From: GCA-002282575 sp964646525
GTDB lineage: Bacteria; Pseudomonadota; Gammaproteobacteria; Thiomicrospirales; Thiomicrospiraceae
Length of the DNA: 30,394 nucleotides
Assembly (NCBI GenBank): GCA_964646525.1
Contig: CAZYER010000018.1
Location: 1-30,394, forward strand
Reading direction: 5' to 3'
Below are positions 1 through 7,860 of this stretch, one piece after another; the stretch's first letter is position 1; each line of letters opens with the position of its first letter. A program made the position numbers and the translations under genes. The notes under the pieces are model-generated. The model made no database searches. It saw only the letters and a list, made by a program, of their open reading frames with translations, and was not told the DNA's origin.

Positions 1-44
1 GAAATTGTAAGTTTGTTTCGCCATTGTTTTATAGACTCGATTTG

Positions 45-67
45 TTTAGGTTATAATATTGCCTAAA
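45..67 (+). promoter_or_regulatory. Promoter -10 and operator-like palindrome of the TA module
   Basis: A perfect -10 hexamer TATAAT lies at 52-57. It sits inside an interrupted inverted repeat, TTTAGG at 45-50 and CCTAAA at 62-67, with 11 nt between the arms. The Shine-Dalgarno AAGGAG (67-72) follows directly. No good -35 is visible at normal spacing; TTGTTT at 24-29 is 22 nt away. A palindrome over the -10 of a toxin-antitoxin operon is the usual layout for autorepression by the antitoxin or the complex. That role is inferred. Confidence 0.55.
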
Positions 68-81
68 AAGGAGTGCTCATC

Positions 82-327
82 ATGTATGCCGTTGAGTTTG
101 AAACTGTTTCTAAAAATGGAATCATCCAAATTCCTGTTGATTATGCGGAGTTTGCATCGCAACCTGTGAAGGTAGTGCTAATGATGGATGATGCTCCTAA
201 GCCTGTAAAAATCGCTAAAATGCAGGCTTTAATTGATGAGGGTTTAGCTAGTGGTGTTAGCAATGAAACCATGCAAAGTATTCAAGAGCGGGCTTTGGCT
301 CATTTTAATTCATCAAAATCAGTATGA
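82..327 (+). CDS. Antitoxin-like protein of a ParDE/RelBE-type module
   Basis: This small 81-residue protein lies directly upstream of a ParE/RelE-like toxin and shares an ATGA overlap with it, so it is most likely the cognate antitoxin. The N-terminal half (about residues 1-35) has a beta-rich pattern, with 'KNGIIQIP' typical of short antitoxins that begin with a swapped-hairpin-like segment. The C-terminal half is charged and helical ('IDEGLASGVSNETMQSI'), the part expected to wrap the toxin. I chose ATG at 82 over the in-frame GTG at 73 because AAGGAG at 67-72 is 9 nt from the ATG and abuts the GTG. The antitoxin assignment rests mainly on gene position and general pattern, not on a firm family match. 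Confidence 0.7.
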   Translation: MYAVEFETVSKNGIIQIPVDYAEFASQPVKVVLMMDDAPKPVKIAKMQALIDEGLASGVSNETMQSIQERALAHFNSSKSV

Positions 328-617
328 GTTATCGGCTTACCAATGAAGCAGTAGCAGACATCGAAAGCATTTTGCTGAATGGATTGAATGCGTTTGGAAC
401 CGAGGTGGCTTTAAGTTACCATGAAAAACTGTTTAAATTGTTTGAGTTAATTGCTGAATTTCCTGAAATTAGTCGCGAACGTTTAGAGTTGTCTGTTCCT
501 TGTCGCATTCATCCATTTGGCTCACATATTGTTATTTATACGGTAGATGAAAACGGCGATGTGATTATTGTGCGTGTGAGGCATCGGCATGAAGATTGGG
601 TTGCAAACTATTCATAA
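324..617 (+). CDS. ParE/RelE-superfamily toxin
   Basis: This 97-residue protein has the length and layout of ParE-family toxins. It starts 'MSYRLTNEAVADIESIL', has a helical hairpin with 'LAEFPEISRERLEL'-like text (here LIAEFPEISRERLEL), then the beta core 'FGSHIVIYTV' and a C-terminal strand ending 'VRVRHRHEDW'. ParE toxins of this class poison DNA gyrase, while RelE relatives cleave mRNA on the ribosome. The sequence suggests ParE more than RelE, but the target cannot be read from it. Its ATG overlaps the antitoxin stop (ATGA), indicating translational coupling. The frame is intact, so the toxin is probably functional. Confidence 0.85.
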   Translation: MSYRLTNEAVADIESILLNGLNAFGTEVALSYHEKLFKLFELIAEFPEISRERLELSVPCRIHPFGSHIVIYTVDENGDVIIVRVRHRHEDWVANYS

Positions 618-828
618 GCCATTCAGCCAACGCTCAAGTATATTGGTTTGCTAGAGGTCGAGAAGATTCGATATGCGTTCGTCAAAATGTATGTAGCCAG
701 TTCAGATCGCTTGGTTCGGCTAATAGGTACAACAAAATCAGAATTTAATATTCTAGCAGTTGTCGCTGGGGTCTGCTCGCTTGTAGAATGTGAACATTAT
801 TTGAATCATTCTTATCGAGGTTAGTGCT

Positions 829-2052
829 ATGCCAGTGGGTTTGTCGGATCAAATGCCTGAACTGTTCCCGATTGCGGGAATGCGGTTATCGAGTGTGCGT
901 TCGGGTATTAAAAAACGTCCTGGCAACGATTTAGTGTTAATTGAACTGAGCGAAGGTTGTAGAACGGCTGCCGTATTCACTAAAAATAATTTTTGTGCCG
1001 CGCCCGTTACATTGGCCAAAGCCCATTTACAGTCGCATCAACCTAAGTTGCTCATGATTAACAGTGGTAATGCCAATGCGGGAACCGGTCAGCCGGGGAT
1101 GCAAGCCGCGAGCGATAGTTGTGCCATCGCCGCTCGATTGATGGGCTGTGCGCCCGAAGAAGTTCTCCCTTTTTCAACCGGTGTGATTGGTGAATTGTTG
1201 CCCGTTGCGCCCTTTGAAACAGGGGTGCCTTTAGCGATGGCAGAGTTGTCGGCCACTGGCTGGTCGGCGGCGGCACGCGGTATTATGACCACCGATATTG
1301 TGCCTAAAGCGGTTAGCCGTAAATTGGATATTGATGGTCATGCCGTCACCATTACTGGCATTGCCAAGGGTTCGGGCATGATTCACCCGAATATGGCAAC
1401 CATGCTGGGTTATGTGGCAACAGATGCAGCTGTCAGCTTGCCTTTGTTGCAGAAAATGCTCAGTGATGCCACCGATGATTCGTTTAACAGCATTACCGTC
1501 GATGGTGACACCTCAACCAACGATTCCTGTACGCTGACTGCAACGGGACGCAGTAGCTTGCCAGAAATTACCGATGTGCATTCGGTTGCTTATGTTCAAT
1601 TGAGCGAAGCCGTAACGCAGGTATTGACCGAATTAGCCACCATGATTGTGCGCGATGGTGAGGGTGCGACTAAATTCATGAGTATTGTCGTTGAAGAGGC
1701 GGCGACAAAAGCTGAAGCGAAGCAAGTGGGCTTTACCATTGCCCATTCGCCTTTGGTGAAAACCGCCTTTTTTGCTTCTGATCCCAACTGGGGACGTATT
1801 CTTGCGGCGGTGGGGCGTGCTGGATTGGCGAGTTTGAATTTAGAAGCGATTCGCTTGTATTTAGGCGATGTTTGCATTGTTGAAAATGGCGGTCGTAGTC
1901 CAACTTATACCGAAGAGCAGGGCGCGGCGGTGATGAAAGAGGAGGAAATCACCATTCGTGTGAAGTTGGCGCGTGGTACAGAAAAAGCCACCATTTATAC
2001 CTGTGATTTTTCGTATGATTACGTGAAGATTAACGCTGAGTATAGAAGTTGA
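829..2052 (+). CDS. argJ: Bifunctional glutamate N-acetyltransferase / amino-acid N-acetyltransferase
   Basis: ArgJ transfers the acetyl group from N-acetylornithine to glutamate (cyclic arginine pathway) and in bifunctional forms also makes N-acetylglutamate from acetyl-CoA. The 407-residue length is normal. The self-cleavage site is visible as 'GMIHPNMATML' with the nucleophile Thr191, so the precursor should split between Ala190 and Thr191 into alpha and beta chains. 'INSGNANAGTG' near residues 77-87 and 'DPNWGRILAAVGRAG' in the beta chain are family signatures. The ATG is preceded by GAGG at 817-820. The stop overlaps the TTG start of the next gene, so the two are co-translated. Whether it is mono- or bifunctional cannot be decided from sequence. 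Confidence 0.95.
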   Translation: MPVGLSDQMPELFPIAGMRLSSVRSGIKKRPGNDLVLIELSEGCRTAAVFTKNNFCAAPVTLAKAHLQSHQPKLLMINSGNANAGTGQPGMQAASDSCAIAARLMGCAPEEVLPFSTGVIGELLPVAPFETGVPLAMAELSATGWSAAARGIMTTDIVPKAVSRKLDIDGHAVTITGIAKGSGMIHPNMATMLGYVATDAAVSLPLLQKMLSDATDDSFNSITVDGDTSTNDSCTLTATGRSSLPEITDVHSVAYVQLSEAVTQVLTELATMIVRDGEGATKFMSIVVEEAATKAEAKQVGFTIAHSPLVKTAFFASDPNWGRILAAVGRAGLASLNLEAIRLYLGDVCIVENGGRSPTYTEEQGAAVMKEEEITIRVKLARGTEKATIYTCDFSYDYVKINAEYRS

Positions 2053-3005
2053 TTAATGTGGTTGTCGCGGTTGTCCGCGATGCCTTGGGTCGGGTGTTGT
2101 TGTCTCAACGTCAGGCGCATCAAGATTTTGCCCATCATTGGGAGTTTCCCGGTGGCAAGGTTGAGTTGGGTGAGACAGTGATGCAGGCGCTGCAACGCGA
2201 GTTGCGAGAGGAGCTGGTCATTGAGTGTGTTGAAGCAGAGCCACTCATCACCATTCCTTGGCAGTATGAGCATAAGTCGGTTTGTTTGCATGCGTATAAC
2301 ATAACGGTGTGGCAGGGCGAGGTAAGAGGTGTTGAAGGGCAGGCATTGCGTTGGTTCGAGGTTGCTGAGTTGTCAGCTTTAACCATGCCAGCGGCGAATC
2401 GAGGCATTTTAGCCGCGATTCGGTTGCCATCTTGTTATGCCATTACTGGGGCTTTCAATGATCTTGCGGACTTAACTCAGGGCGTTAGCCATGCTTTAGC
2501 TCAGGGTGCAGGTGTGATTCAGTTGCGTTCGTTATGGCAGGGTGCAGATTATGTGCAAGCAGCTGAAAGCATTTTGCCGATGGTAAAGGCGGCTGGCGCT
2601 CAGTTATTGCTGAATACTGAGCTTGATCAATGGCGTCTGTTGCCAGAGGCGGGATTGCATTTGTCTTCGCAACGGGCGGCGCAGTTTACGCAGCGTCCTG
2701 TACCCAGTTCCGTGTTGCTGAGTGTCAGTGTGCACAATGAAGCTCAGTTGCAGCAGGCACAAGCGATGGGTGCGGATTGTGTGCTGCTTTCGCCCGTATT
2801 GCCGACGCAAAGCCATCCTGATATGCTGGCTTTAGGCTGGCAGCAAGCGGCTGAATGGGTTGCACAAGCTACCATTCCTGTTTATGCGCTGGGTGGGGTG
2901 TCTCCTTCACACTTAGTGCAAGCTAAGGCGTTGGGGTTTCAAGGTGTTGCCGCTATCGGAGCCTTTTGGGACACCGCTAAAAATCCCGCTTCGCTTGATT
3001 TTTAG
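2049..3005 (+). CDS. Nudix hydrolase fused to a thiamine-phosphate-synthase-like domain
   Basis: The 318-residue protein has two domains. Residues 1-125 form a MutT-type Nudix domain with the box 'GKVELGETVMQALQRELREEL', fitting the Gx5Ex7REUXEEXGU pattern. Residues 130-318 resemble ThiE/TenI TIM barrels: 'GVIQLRS', 'LLLNTELDQW', 'GADCVLLSPVLPTQSHP' and 'YALGGVSPSHL'. The Nudix half probably cleans oxidised nucleotides such as 8-oxo-dGTP. The ThiE-like half may bind or process thiamine precursors, but its activity is unproven in such fusions. The start is TTG, overlapping the argJ stop (TTGA). A GTG at 2058 is an alternative. MutT-ThiE-like fusions beside argJ are known in gammaproteobacteria. 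Confidence 0.87.
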   Translation: MINVVVAVVRDALGRVLLSQRQAHQDFAHHWEFPGGKVELGETVMQALQRELREELVIECVEAEPLITIPWQYEHKSVCLHAYNITVWQGEVRGVEGQALRWFEVAELSALTMPAANRGILAAIRLPSCYAITGAFNDLADLTQGVSHALAQGAGVIQLRSLWQGADYVQAAESILPMVKAAGAQLLLNTELDQWRLLPEAGLHLSSQRAAQFTQRPVPSSVLLSVSVHNEAQLQQAQAMGADCVLLSPVLPTQSHPDMLALGWQQAAEWVAQATIPVYALGGVSPSHLVQAKALGFQGVAAIGAFWDTAKNPASLDF

Positions 3006-3027
3006 TGCACCCGAGCTTATTTAATTT

Positions 3028-3108
3028 CTGGAGGAAGGGAATCATTCAAGGGTTAGATGCTATTAAAGTGCATCCCTTCCCCCAGACTCCCTTCCCATTA
3101 GGGTTTTT
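3028..3108 (+). other. Intergenic inverted repeat with two alternative CCCTTCC arms
   Basis: Between the Nudix gene and the prenyltransferase, CTGG-A-GGAAGGG (3028-3039) can pair with CCCTTCC-C-CCAG (3074-3085), with one mismatch and a 34-nt loop. A second CCCTTCC at 3089-3095 could compete for the same GGAAGGG arm. It is followed by a very short CCC-ATTA-GGG element and five Ts (3094-3108). This may be a weak terminator or attenuator, but no function is proven. Confidence 0.35.
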
Positions 3109-3128
3109 AGAGGTAACCATTGTTATAA

Positions 3129-4040
3129 GTGAGCAAAGTTGTGTTGTCTGCATTTTCGGTGGTTGCGCGTTCTTCTCGTCCCGCATTTTTATTACTCACG
3201 CCCGTCGTCTTGTTCTTAGCGGCGGCTTTAGCTTGGCAGCAAAGCAGCGACTCGTTCAGATGGGATTTGTTACCTTGGTTGCTGGTGTCGGCTTTATGTG
3301 CAGCCATTGCCAGTAATCTGTTGAATGAGTATTTTGATTTCAGAAGTGGTTTAGATCATCAGACTCAGGCTACGCCTTTTTCGGGAGGCAGTAAAGCCTT
3401 AATTGAGGCACCACATCGTGCTGAATTGGTGAAGTGGGCTGGTTTGTTGTCTGTCTCTTTGTCGACTTGGTCGGGGCTTTATTTGGTAGCACAGGTGGGT
3501 TGGCCATTGTTGCTACTGGGGTTGTTGGGAGTTGCTTTAGTCATTACTTACACACCCATATTGAATCGCTTTGCTTGGTTGTGCCTGTTAGCACCAGGGC
3601 TAGGCTATGGCTTAGTGATGTTTTTGGGGGCTTACTGGGTCTTGCTGGGGCAAGTGAGTTGGCAAGGTGTGTGGCTGATGTTATTGCCGTTGAGTTTGGT
3701 TTCTTCTCTCTTATTAATGAATCAGTTTCCGGATGCAGAGGCTGATGCACGGGTCGGTCGGCGTCATGCGGTCATCGCTTGGGGGCGTGAGCGTGCTTAT
3801 GCGGTATTGGCTGGCTTGCATGTCATCAGTTATCTGTTATTGTGGCTGCTTGCATGGCAGTCAGGTTTTTCCATGTTGATATGGGCTTTGTTGTGGTTAC
3901 CTGTTTCGCTTGGCTTATTATGGCAGGGAAAGAGCATGATGCTGGGCAAAACAGTGTTGCCGGCAATGGCACTGAATGTCATGCTGGTATTAGGATTGCC
4001 GACAACGGTTGCGTTTTTGTTAATCGTGTCGAAAACCTGA
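3129..4040 (+). CDS. UbiA-superfamily prenyltransferase, MenA-like
   Basis: This is an integral membrane aromatic prenyltransferase of 303 residues with about eight hydrophobic helices. The first Asp-rich motif is 'NLLNEYFDFRSGLD' (residues 63-76), close to the MenA form NxxNDYxDxxxGxD. The second is 'NQFPDAEADARVGRR' (about 198-212). Family members attach a polyprenyl chain to 1,4-dihydroxy-2-naphthoate (menaquinone) or related acceptors. The MenA-like motif favours a naphthoate-type acceptor, but no other men genes are present to support it. The start is GTG at 3129; an in-frame stop sits immediately before it, and no strong Shine-Dalgarno is at normal spacing (GAGG is 15 nt away), so the start could lie slightly downstream. 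It converges on the receiver remnant with 10 bp between the stops. Confidence 0.8.
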   Translation: MSKVVLSAFSVVARSSRPAFLLLTPVVLFLAAALAWQQSSDSFRWDLLPWLLVSALCAAIASNLLNEYFDFRSGLDHQTQATPFSGGSKALIEAPHRAELVKWAGLLSVSLSTWSGLYLVAQVGWPLLLLGLLGVALVITYTPILNRFAWLCLLAPGLGYGLVMFLGAYWVLLGQVSWQGVWLMLLPLSLVSSLLLMNQFPDAEADARVGRRHAVIAWGRERAYAVLAGLHVISYLLLWLLAWQSGFSMLIWALLWLPVSLGLLWQGKSMMLGKTVLPAMALNVMLVLGLPTTVAFLLIVSKT

Positions 4041-4050
4041 GTGAATCAGC

Positions 4051-4420
4051 TTAATCGGTTGGGTTGCTAAAACACCAGTGTTTGAGCTTCGCTTCCAGCT
4101 CATCAATTTTAATGGGTTTGGTGGTGAAGTCGTCCATTCCACAAGCTAGGCATTTTTCACGGTCGCCTTCCAACGCATTCGCCGTTAAGCCAATAATGGG
4201 AACATGGCGTTGTGAGGTTTGTTCTAAAAGACGAATCCGTTTCGTTGCTTCGAAACCATCTAGCACAGGCATTTGACAGTCCATTAAAATGGCATCGTAG
4301 GTTTTTGTTTCCATGCGTTCGAGTGCTTGAGCGCCATTTTCTGCAATATCAAATTGATAACCAAATTTCTGTAAAAAACTTGCCTGCAACCAGTTGGATT
4401 AGCATAGCACGAGGCGAAAT
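4051..4420 (-). pseudogene. Decayed response-regulator receiver domain
   Basis: An open frame from 4389 to 4051 (112 residues from a TTG) encodes most of a CheY-like receiver: 'YDAILMDCQMPVLDGFEATKRIR' with the phospho-acceptor Asp, 'GLTANAL' with the switch Thr, and 'TKPI' with the conserved Lys. The start of the domain, with its acidic 'VEDN' motif, is missing. In a second frame just upstream (4420-4379) I read 'PRAMLIQLVAGKF'. This would join smoothly to 'LQKFGY' if the run of six Ts (minus strand, complement of 4373-4378) had one fewer. So this looks like a receiver that lost about seven N-terminal residues and carries a +1 indel. It resembles the C-terminal receiver of hybrid kinases and no kinase portion remains. 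A homopolymer sequencing error could explain the frameshift but not the missing VEDN. Confidence 0.7.
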
Positions 4421-4423
4421 GAA

Positions 4424-5419
4424 TTACACCAGTCCCATCGCCGTTTTTACCTGTTTCAATGTCTGGCTGGCGCGCTCACGCGCTTTATCGGCTCCCTGTT
4501 TCATCACCCGCATGAGTTCAGTTTCATTGTCGCGTAAACGATGAAACTCAGCTTGAATAGGCGCTAATAGCGCAACAATCGCTTCGCCTGTGTCTGTTTT
4601 TAGGTGGCCATAGCCTTTGCCATCATATTCGCTTTCCAATTCGCTGATGGATTTGCCTGTCGCACCCGACAACAATGTCAATAGGTTACTGACGCCTGGT
4701 TTAGTGTCGCGATCATAACGAATACTGGTGTCGGTATCGGTCACTGCACGTTTGACCTTTTTGAGAATGGTTTTAGGATCGTCTAATAATGCGATATAGT
4801 TGCCTGCATTTTCATCCGATTTGGACATTTTCTTTTCTGGTTCTAACAAGCTCATAATACGTCCACCAGCTTCAGTGCTGGGAATATAGGGCTCTGGCAC
4901 GGTGAATAGTTGGCCATAGGCGTTGTTCATGCGAGTGGCTAAATCACGCGCTAATTCCAAGTGTTGCTTTTGGTCAGCGCCAACGGGAACGGCTTTGGTT
5001 TGATAGAGTAGAATGTCGGCGGCCATGAGCACGGGGTAGGAGAATAGTCCTAAATTAATGTTGTCGGTATGCTTGGCGATTTTATCTTTATATTGTGTCA
5101 TACGCTCTAACTCGCCCATATAGGTGTGACAAGACAATAACCACATCAGTTCGCTGTGTTCAGGCACATCCGATTGGGCAAAAATAATGCTCTTGTCAGG
5201 GTCGATGCCGCAAGCTATATAGGCGGCAACGAAGTCTAGACTGCGCTTTTTCAGCTCGGCTGGTGCTTGACGCACGGTAATTGCATGTAGGTTAACCAAT
5301 GAAAATAGACAATTGAAATCTTCTTGCATGCGTAACCAGTTCTTAACCGCTCCAAAATAGTGACCAATGTTGAGTTGTCCAGAGGGTTGAATACCAGAGA
5401 AGAGAATATCGCGTGCCAT
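4424..5419 (-). CDS. trpS: Tryptophan-tRNA ligase
   Basis: This is a class I aminoacyl-tRNA synthetase that charges tRNA-Trp in the cytoplasm. Its 331 residues match bacterial TrpRS. The HIGH-type motif is 'GQLNIGH' (residues 14-20) and the KMSKS loop is 'KKMSKSDEN' (about 196-204). 'GADQKQHLELARD' and 'FSYPVLMAADILLYQ' are standard TrpRS core segments. It is divergent from aroC, with the promoter region of both in 5420-5570. The gene stops 4 bp from the region in which traces of the damaged receiver begin. Confidence 0.96.
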   Translation of the reverse strand: MARDILFSGIQPSGQLNIGHYFGAVKNWLRMQEDFNCLFSLVNLHAITVRQAPAELKKRSLDFVAAYIACGIDPDKSIIFAQSDVPEHSELMWLLSCHTYMGELERMTQYKDKIAKHTDNINLGLFSYPVLMAADILLYQTKAVPVGADQKQHLELARDLATRMNNAYGQLFTVPEPYIPSTEAGGRIMSLLEPEKKMSKSDENAGNYIALLDDPKTILKKVKRAVTDTDTSIRYDRDTKPGVSNLLTLLSGATGKSISELESEYDGKGYGHLKTDTGEAIVALLAPIQAEFHRLRDNETELMRVMKQGADKARERASQTLKQVKTAMGLV

Positions 5420-5508
5420 GAAACTGTCCTAGTGTCTACTTGAAATTAGACTGCTATTTTAGCGCAGATAAGGGATTGTGTGCGTATTTGGGGCGCAAAC
5501 TATTGGTG

Positions 5509-5535
5509 TTGAGCAAGGATGCTTTCTGTTAAAAT
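5509..5535 (+). promoter_or_regulatory. Candidate aroC promoter (extended -10)
   Basis: TGTTAAAAT (5527-5535) gives an extended -10 with hexamer TAAAAT at 5530-5535. TTGAGC at 5509-5514 could serve as -35, but the 15-bp spacer is short. It lies about 36 bp upstream of the aroC ATG. Confidence 0.4.
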
Positions 5536-5570
5536 ACCAGCCAATAGTGATTTAGACAGGAAAGACAACA

Positions 5571-6665
5571 ATGGCAGCGAATACATGGGGTGAAGCCTTT
5601 CGAGTAACGACCTTTGGTGAAAGTCATGGTATCGCTTTGGGTGCGATTATCGATGGTTGTCCTCCTGGCTTAGAACTGACTGAAGCTGATTTGCAGATTG
5701 ATTTAGACCGTCGTAAGCCAGGTACGTCGCGTTTTACCACGCAACGTCGTGAGGACGATTGTGTCAAAATTTTATCGGGTGTACTGAATGGTCGAACCAC
5801 GGGAACGCCCATTGGACTGATGATTGAAAACACCGATCAGCGTTCGCAAGATTACGGCAACTTGATGGATGTGTTCCGTCCTGGTCATGCCGATTACACC
5901 TACGAACATAAATATGGTGTGCGCGATTTTCGAGGTGGTGGACGCTCGTCGGCCCGCGAAACGGCGATGCGTGTCGCGGCTGGTGCGATTGCGAAAAAAT
6001 GGTTAAAAGAGCGTTATGGTGTCGAAATTCAAGGTTATTTGTCGCAACTTGGTCCAGTTAAAATTAATCAAGTTGACTATTCGATTATCGAAACCAATCC
6101 TTTTTTCTGTCCCGATGCCGATGCCGTTCAGGCAATGGAAGATTACATGACCGAGTTGAAAAAAACGGGGGATTCGGTTGGTGCTAAGGTGACGGTCGTT
6201 GCCCGTAACGTTCCGCCGGGTTGGGGAGAGCCAGTGTTTGATCGCTTAGATGCGGATATTGCTAAAGCCTTAATGAGTATTAATGCGGTAAAAGGTGTCG
6301 AAATTGGTGATGGTTTTGCCGTCGTTGAGCAACTCGGTACGCAACATCGTGATGAAATGACGCAAAGCGGTTTTCTCAGTAATCATTCTGGTGGTGTGTT
6401 AGGTGGCATTTCATCGGGTCAAGAAATCATTGCCCACATGGCACTCAAACCCACATCTAGCCTAAAAATTCCAGGTCAGAGCATTGACCGTTGGGGCAAT
6501 GAGCAAGAAGTGATTACTAAAGGTCGTCACGACCCTTGTGTTGGTATTCGAGCCACACCCATTGCCGAAGCCATGTTGGCATTGGTGTTGATGGATCATG
6601 CCTTGCGTCAGCGTGGGCAAAATGCCGATGCCTTGGTGACGGTACCCAATATTGCTCAAGCTTAA
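5571..6665 (+). CDS. aroC: Chorismate synthase
   Basis: AroC catalyses the last shikimate-pathway step, turning 5-enolpyruvylshikimate-3-phosphate into chorismate with reduced FMN as cofactor. The 364-residue length is standard. Signatures are 'FGESHGIALGAIIDGCPPG' near residues 15-33, 'RPGHADYTYEHKYG' and 'FRGGGRSSARETAMRVAAGA' in the middle, and 'KGRHDPCVGIRATPIAEAM' near the C-terminus. These are the conserved FMN- and substrate-binding segments. AGGAAAG lies a short distance before the ATG. The MFS gene follows with only about 20 bp between. Confidence 0.97.
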   Translation: MAANTWGEAFRVTTFGESHGIALGAIIDGCPPGLELTEADLQIDLDRRKPGTSRFTTQRREDDCVKILSGVLNGRTTGTPIGLMIENTDQRSQDYGNLMDVFRPGHADYTYEHKYGVRDFRGGGRSSARETAMRVAAGAIAKKWLKERYGVEIQGYLSQLGPVKINQVDYSIIETNPFFCPDADAVQAMEDYMTELKKTGDSVGAKVTVVARNVPPGWGEPVFDRLDADIAKALMSINAVKGVEIGDGFAVVEQLGTQHRDEMTQSGFLSNHSGGVLGGISSGQEIIAHMALKPTSSLKIPGQSIDRWGNEQEVITKGRHDPCVGIRATPIAEAMLALVLMDHALRQRGQNADALVTVPNIAQA

Positions 6666-6684
6666 CGCTTAACGCGGGTCTATT

Positions 6685-7848
6685 TTGCAAAGCACTTCAC
6701 CTAATACGGAATCACAGATTCCGTATTTTTCGTTATCGGGTTACTATTTTTTCTACTTTGCCGCTGTTGGCATTATTTTGCCGTTTCTCGGGCTGTATTT
6801 TCAGTCGCTTGGATTAAGTGCCATCGAAATTGCGCAACTGCTGGCGGTGTTGTCTTTTGCACGTATTGTTTCGCCACCCATTTGGGCGCTATTAGCGGAT
6901 CGTAAGGGTAACTTTCTCTTTTATGTTCAGTTGGCTTCGTGGTTATCAGCTGGCTTGGTACTAGGTTTGTGGTGGTTAGAGGGTTTTTGGTCGTTATTAT
7001 GGCTTATGGCGTGGCTGGGTTTTTTCTGGCATGCCGCTTTGCCGCCCATGGAAAGCCTTACCATGTCGCACATCGAAAGTCAGCCCCAAGCCTATAGCCG
7101 AATTCGATTGTGGGGTTCTATTGGTTTTGTGGTGGCGGTGGTTGTTACGGGGTGGGCGATTGAACACTTCGATCAGTTAGCTTTTCTGGTTCTGGCGAGT
7201 GTTTTTTTTATCGCTACCGCCTTGGTTGCGCATGGGAATAAAGAAGCCCCTGCTAAAGCTCAGGTGGCTTTTTCTTGGTCGGGTTTGTTAGACCTACTCA
7301 GACGACCGATTGTTTGGTGGGTATTGGCGATTGGCCTGTTGTTGCAAATGGCGCACGGCATTTATTACAGTTTTTACTCCATTTTGTTGCATGACGTGGG
7401 TTACAGCAACCAGTCGATTGGGTTGCTTTGGTCACTGGGCGTGATTGCCGAAATTGGGTTGTTTTGGTATTTCGCTCGATTTTCTGAAAAATTAAGTGCG
7501 TCTGGCTGGTTCTTGGTTGCCAGTGGTGTGTCGGTGGTGCGTTGGTTGTTAATTGCCCTCTATCCAGACAGTTTAGCCTTGATGATCTTAGCCCAACTTA
7601 TGCACGCAATTACCTTTGCCGCTTTTCATTCGGTGATGATTCGCTGGTTGCATGAAGCTTTTGTTGGATACCAAGCACAGGCACAAGCCTTGTATGCCAG
7701 CATCGGCTATGGCGTCGGCGGGGTAGTCGGTACGCTCTTGGCAGGTTATGCTTGGACTTATGGCGGCGGTAGCTGGACTTTTGGGCTAGCGGCGCTAGTT
7801 TCGTTAATCGCTTGTGCGCTGGTGATTAAAGTGAAGCATGCAAATTAA
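6685..7848 (+). CDS. MFS transporter, HcaT/PPP-like
   Basis: This 387-residue integral membrane protein has about twelve hydrophobic segments, typical of the major facilitator superfamily. The opening 'GYYFFYFAAVGIILPFLGLYFQSLGLSAIEIAQLLA' and 'PPIWALLADR' match the phenylpropionate-permease-like group (HcaT-type, MFS_1_like), as does 'RLWGSIGFVV'. The substrate is unknown, and members of this group are often misnamed. The start is TTG at 6685, with no better in-frame start before the first membrane helix. It begins 20 bp after the aroC stop, so it is probably read through from aroC. Confidence 0.8.
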   Translation: MQSTSPNTESQIPYFSLSGYYFFYFAAVGIILPFLGLYFQSLGLSAIEIAQLLAVLSFARIVSPPIWALLADRKGNFLFYVQLASWLSAGLVLGLWWLEGFWSLLWLMAWLGFFWHAALPPMESLTMSHIESQPQAYSRIRLWGSIGFVVAVVVTGWAIEHFDQLAFLVLASVFFIATALVAHGNKEAPAKAQVAFSWSGLLDLLRRPIVWWVLAIGLLLQMAHGIYYSFYSILLHDVGYSNQSIGLLWSLGVIAEIGLFWYFARFSEKLSASGWFLVASGVSVVRWLLIALYPDSLALMILAQLMHAITFAAFHSVMIRWLHEAFVGYQAQAQALYASIGYGVGGVVGTLLAGYAWTYGGGSWTFGLAALVSLIACALVIKVKHAN

Positions 7849-7860
7849 ACCATATCCCGA

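Noticed and set aside
618..828. Possible small gene between the toxin gene and argJ
   Set aside because: No frame there has a start, ribosome binding site and convincing content. It appears to be plain intergenic sequence.
3005..3316. 103-codon plus-strand frame before the prenyltransferase
   Set aside because: It overlaps the prenyltransferase start in another frame and its content is not protein-like. The intergenic inverted repeats lie inside it.
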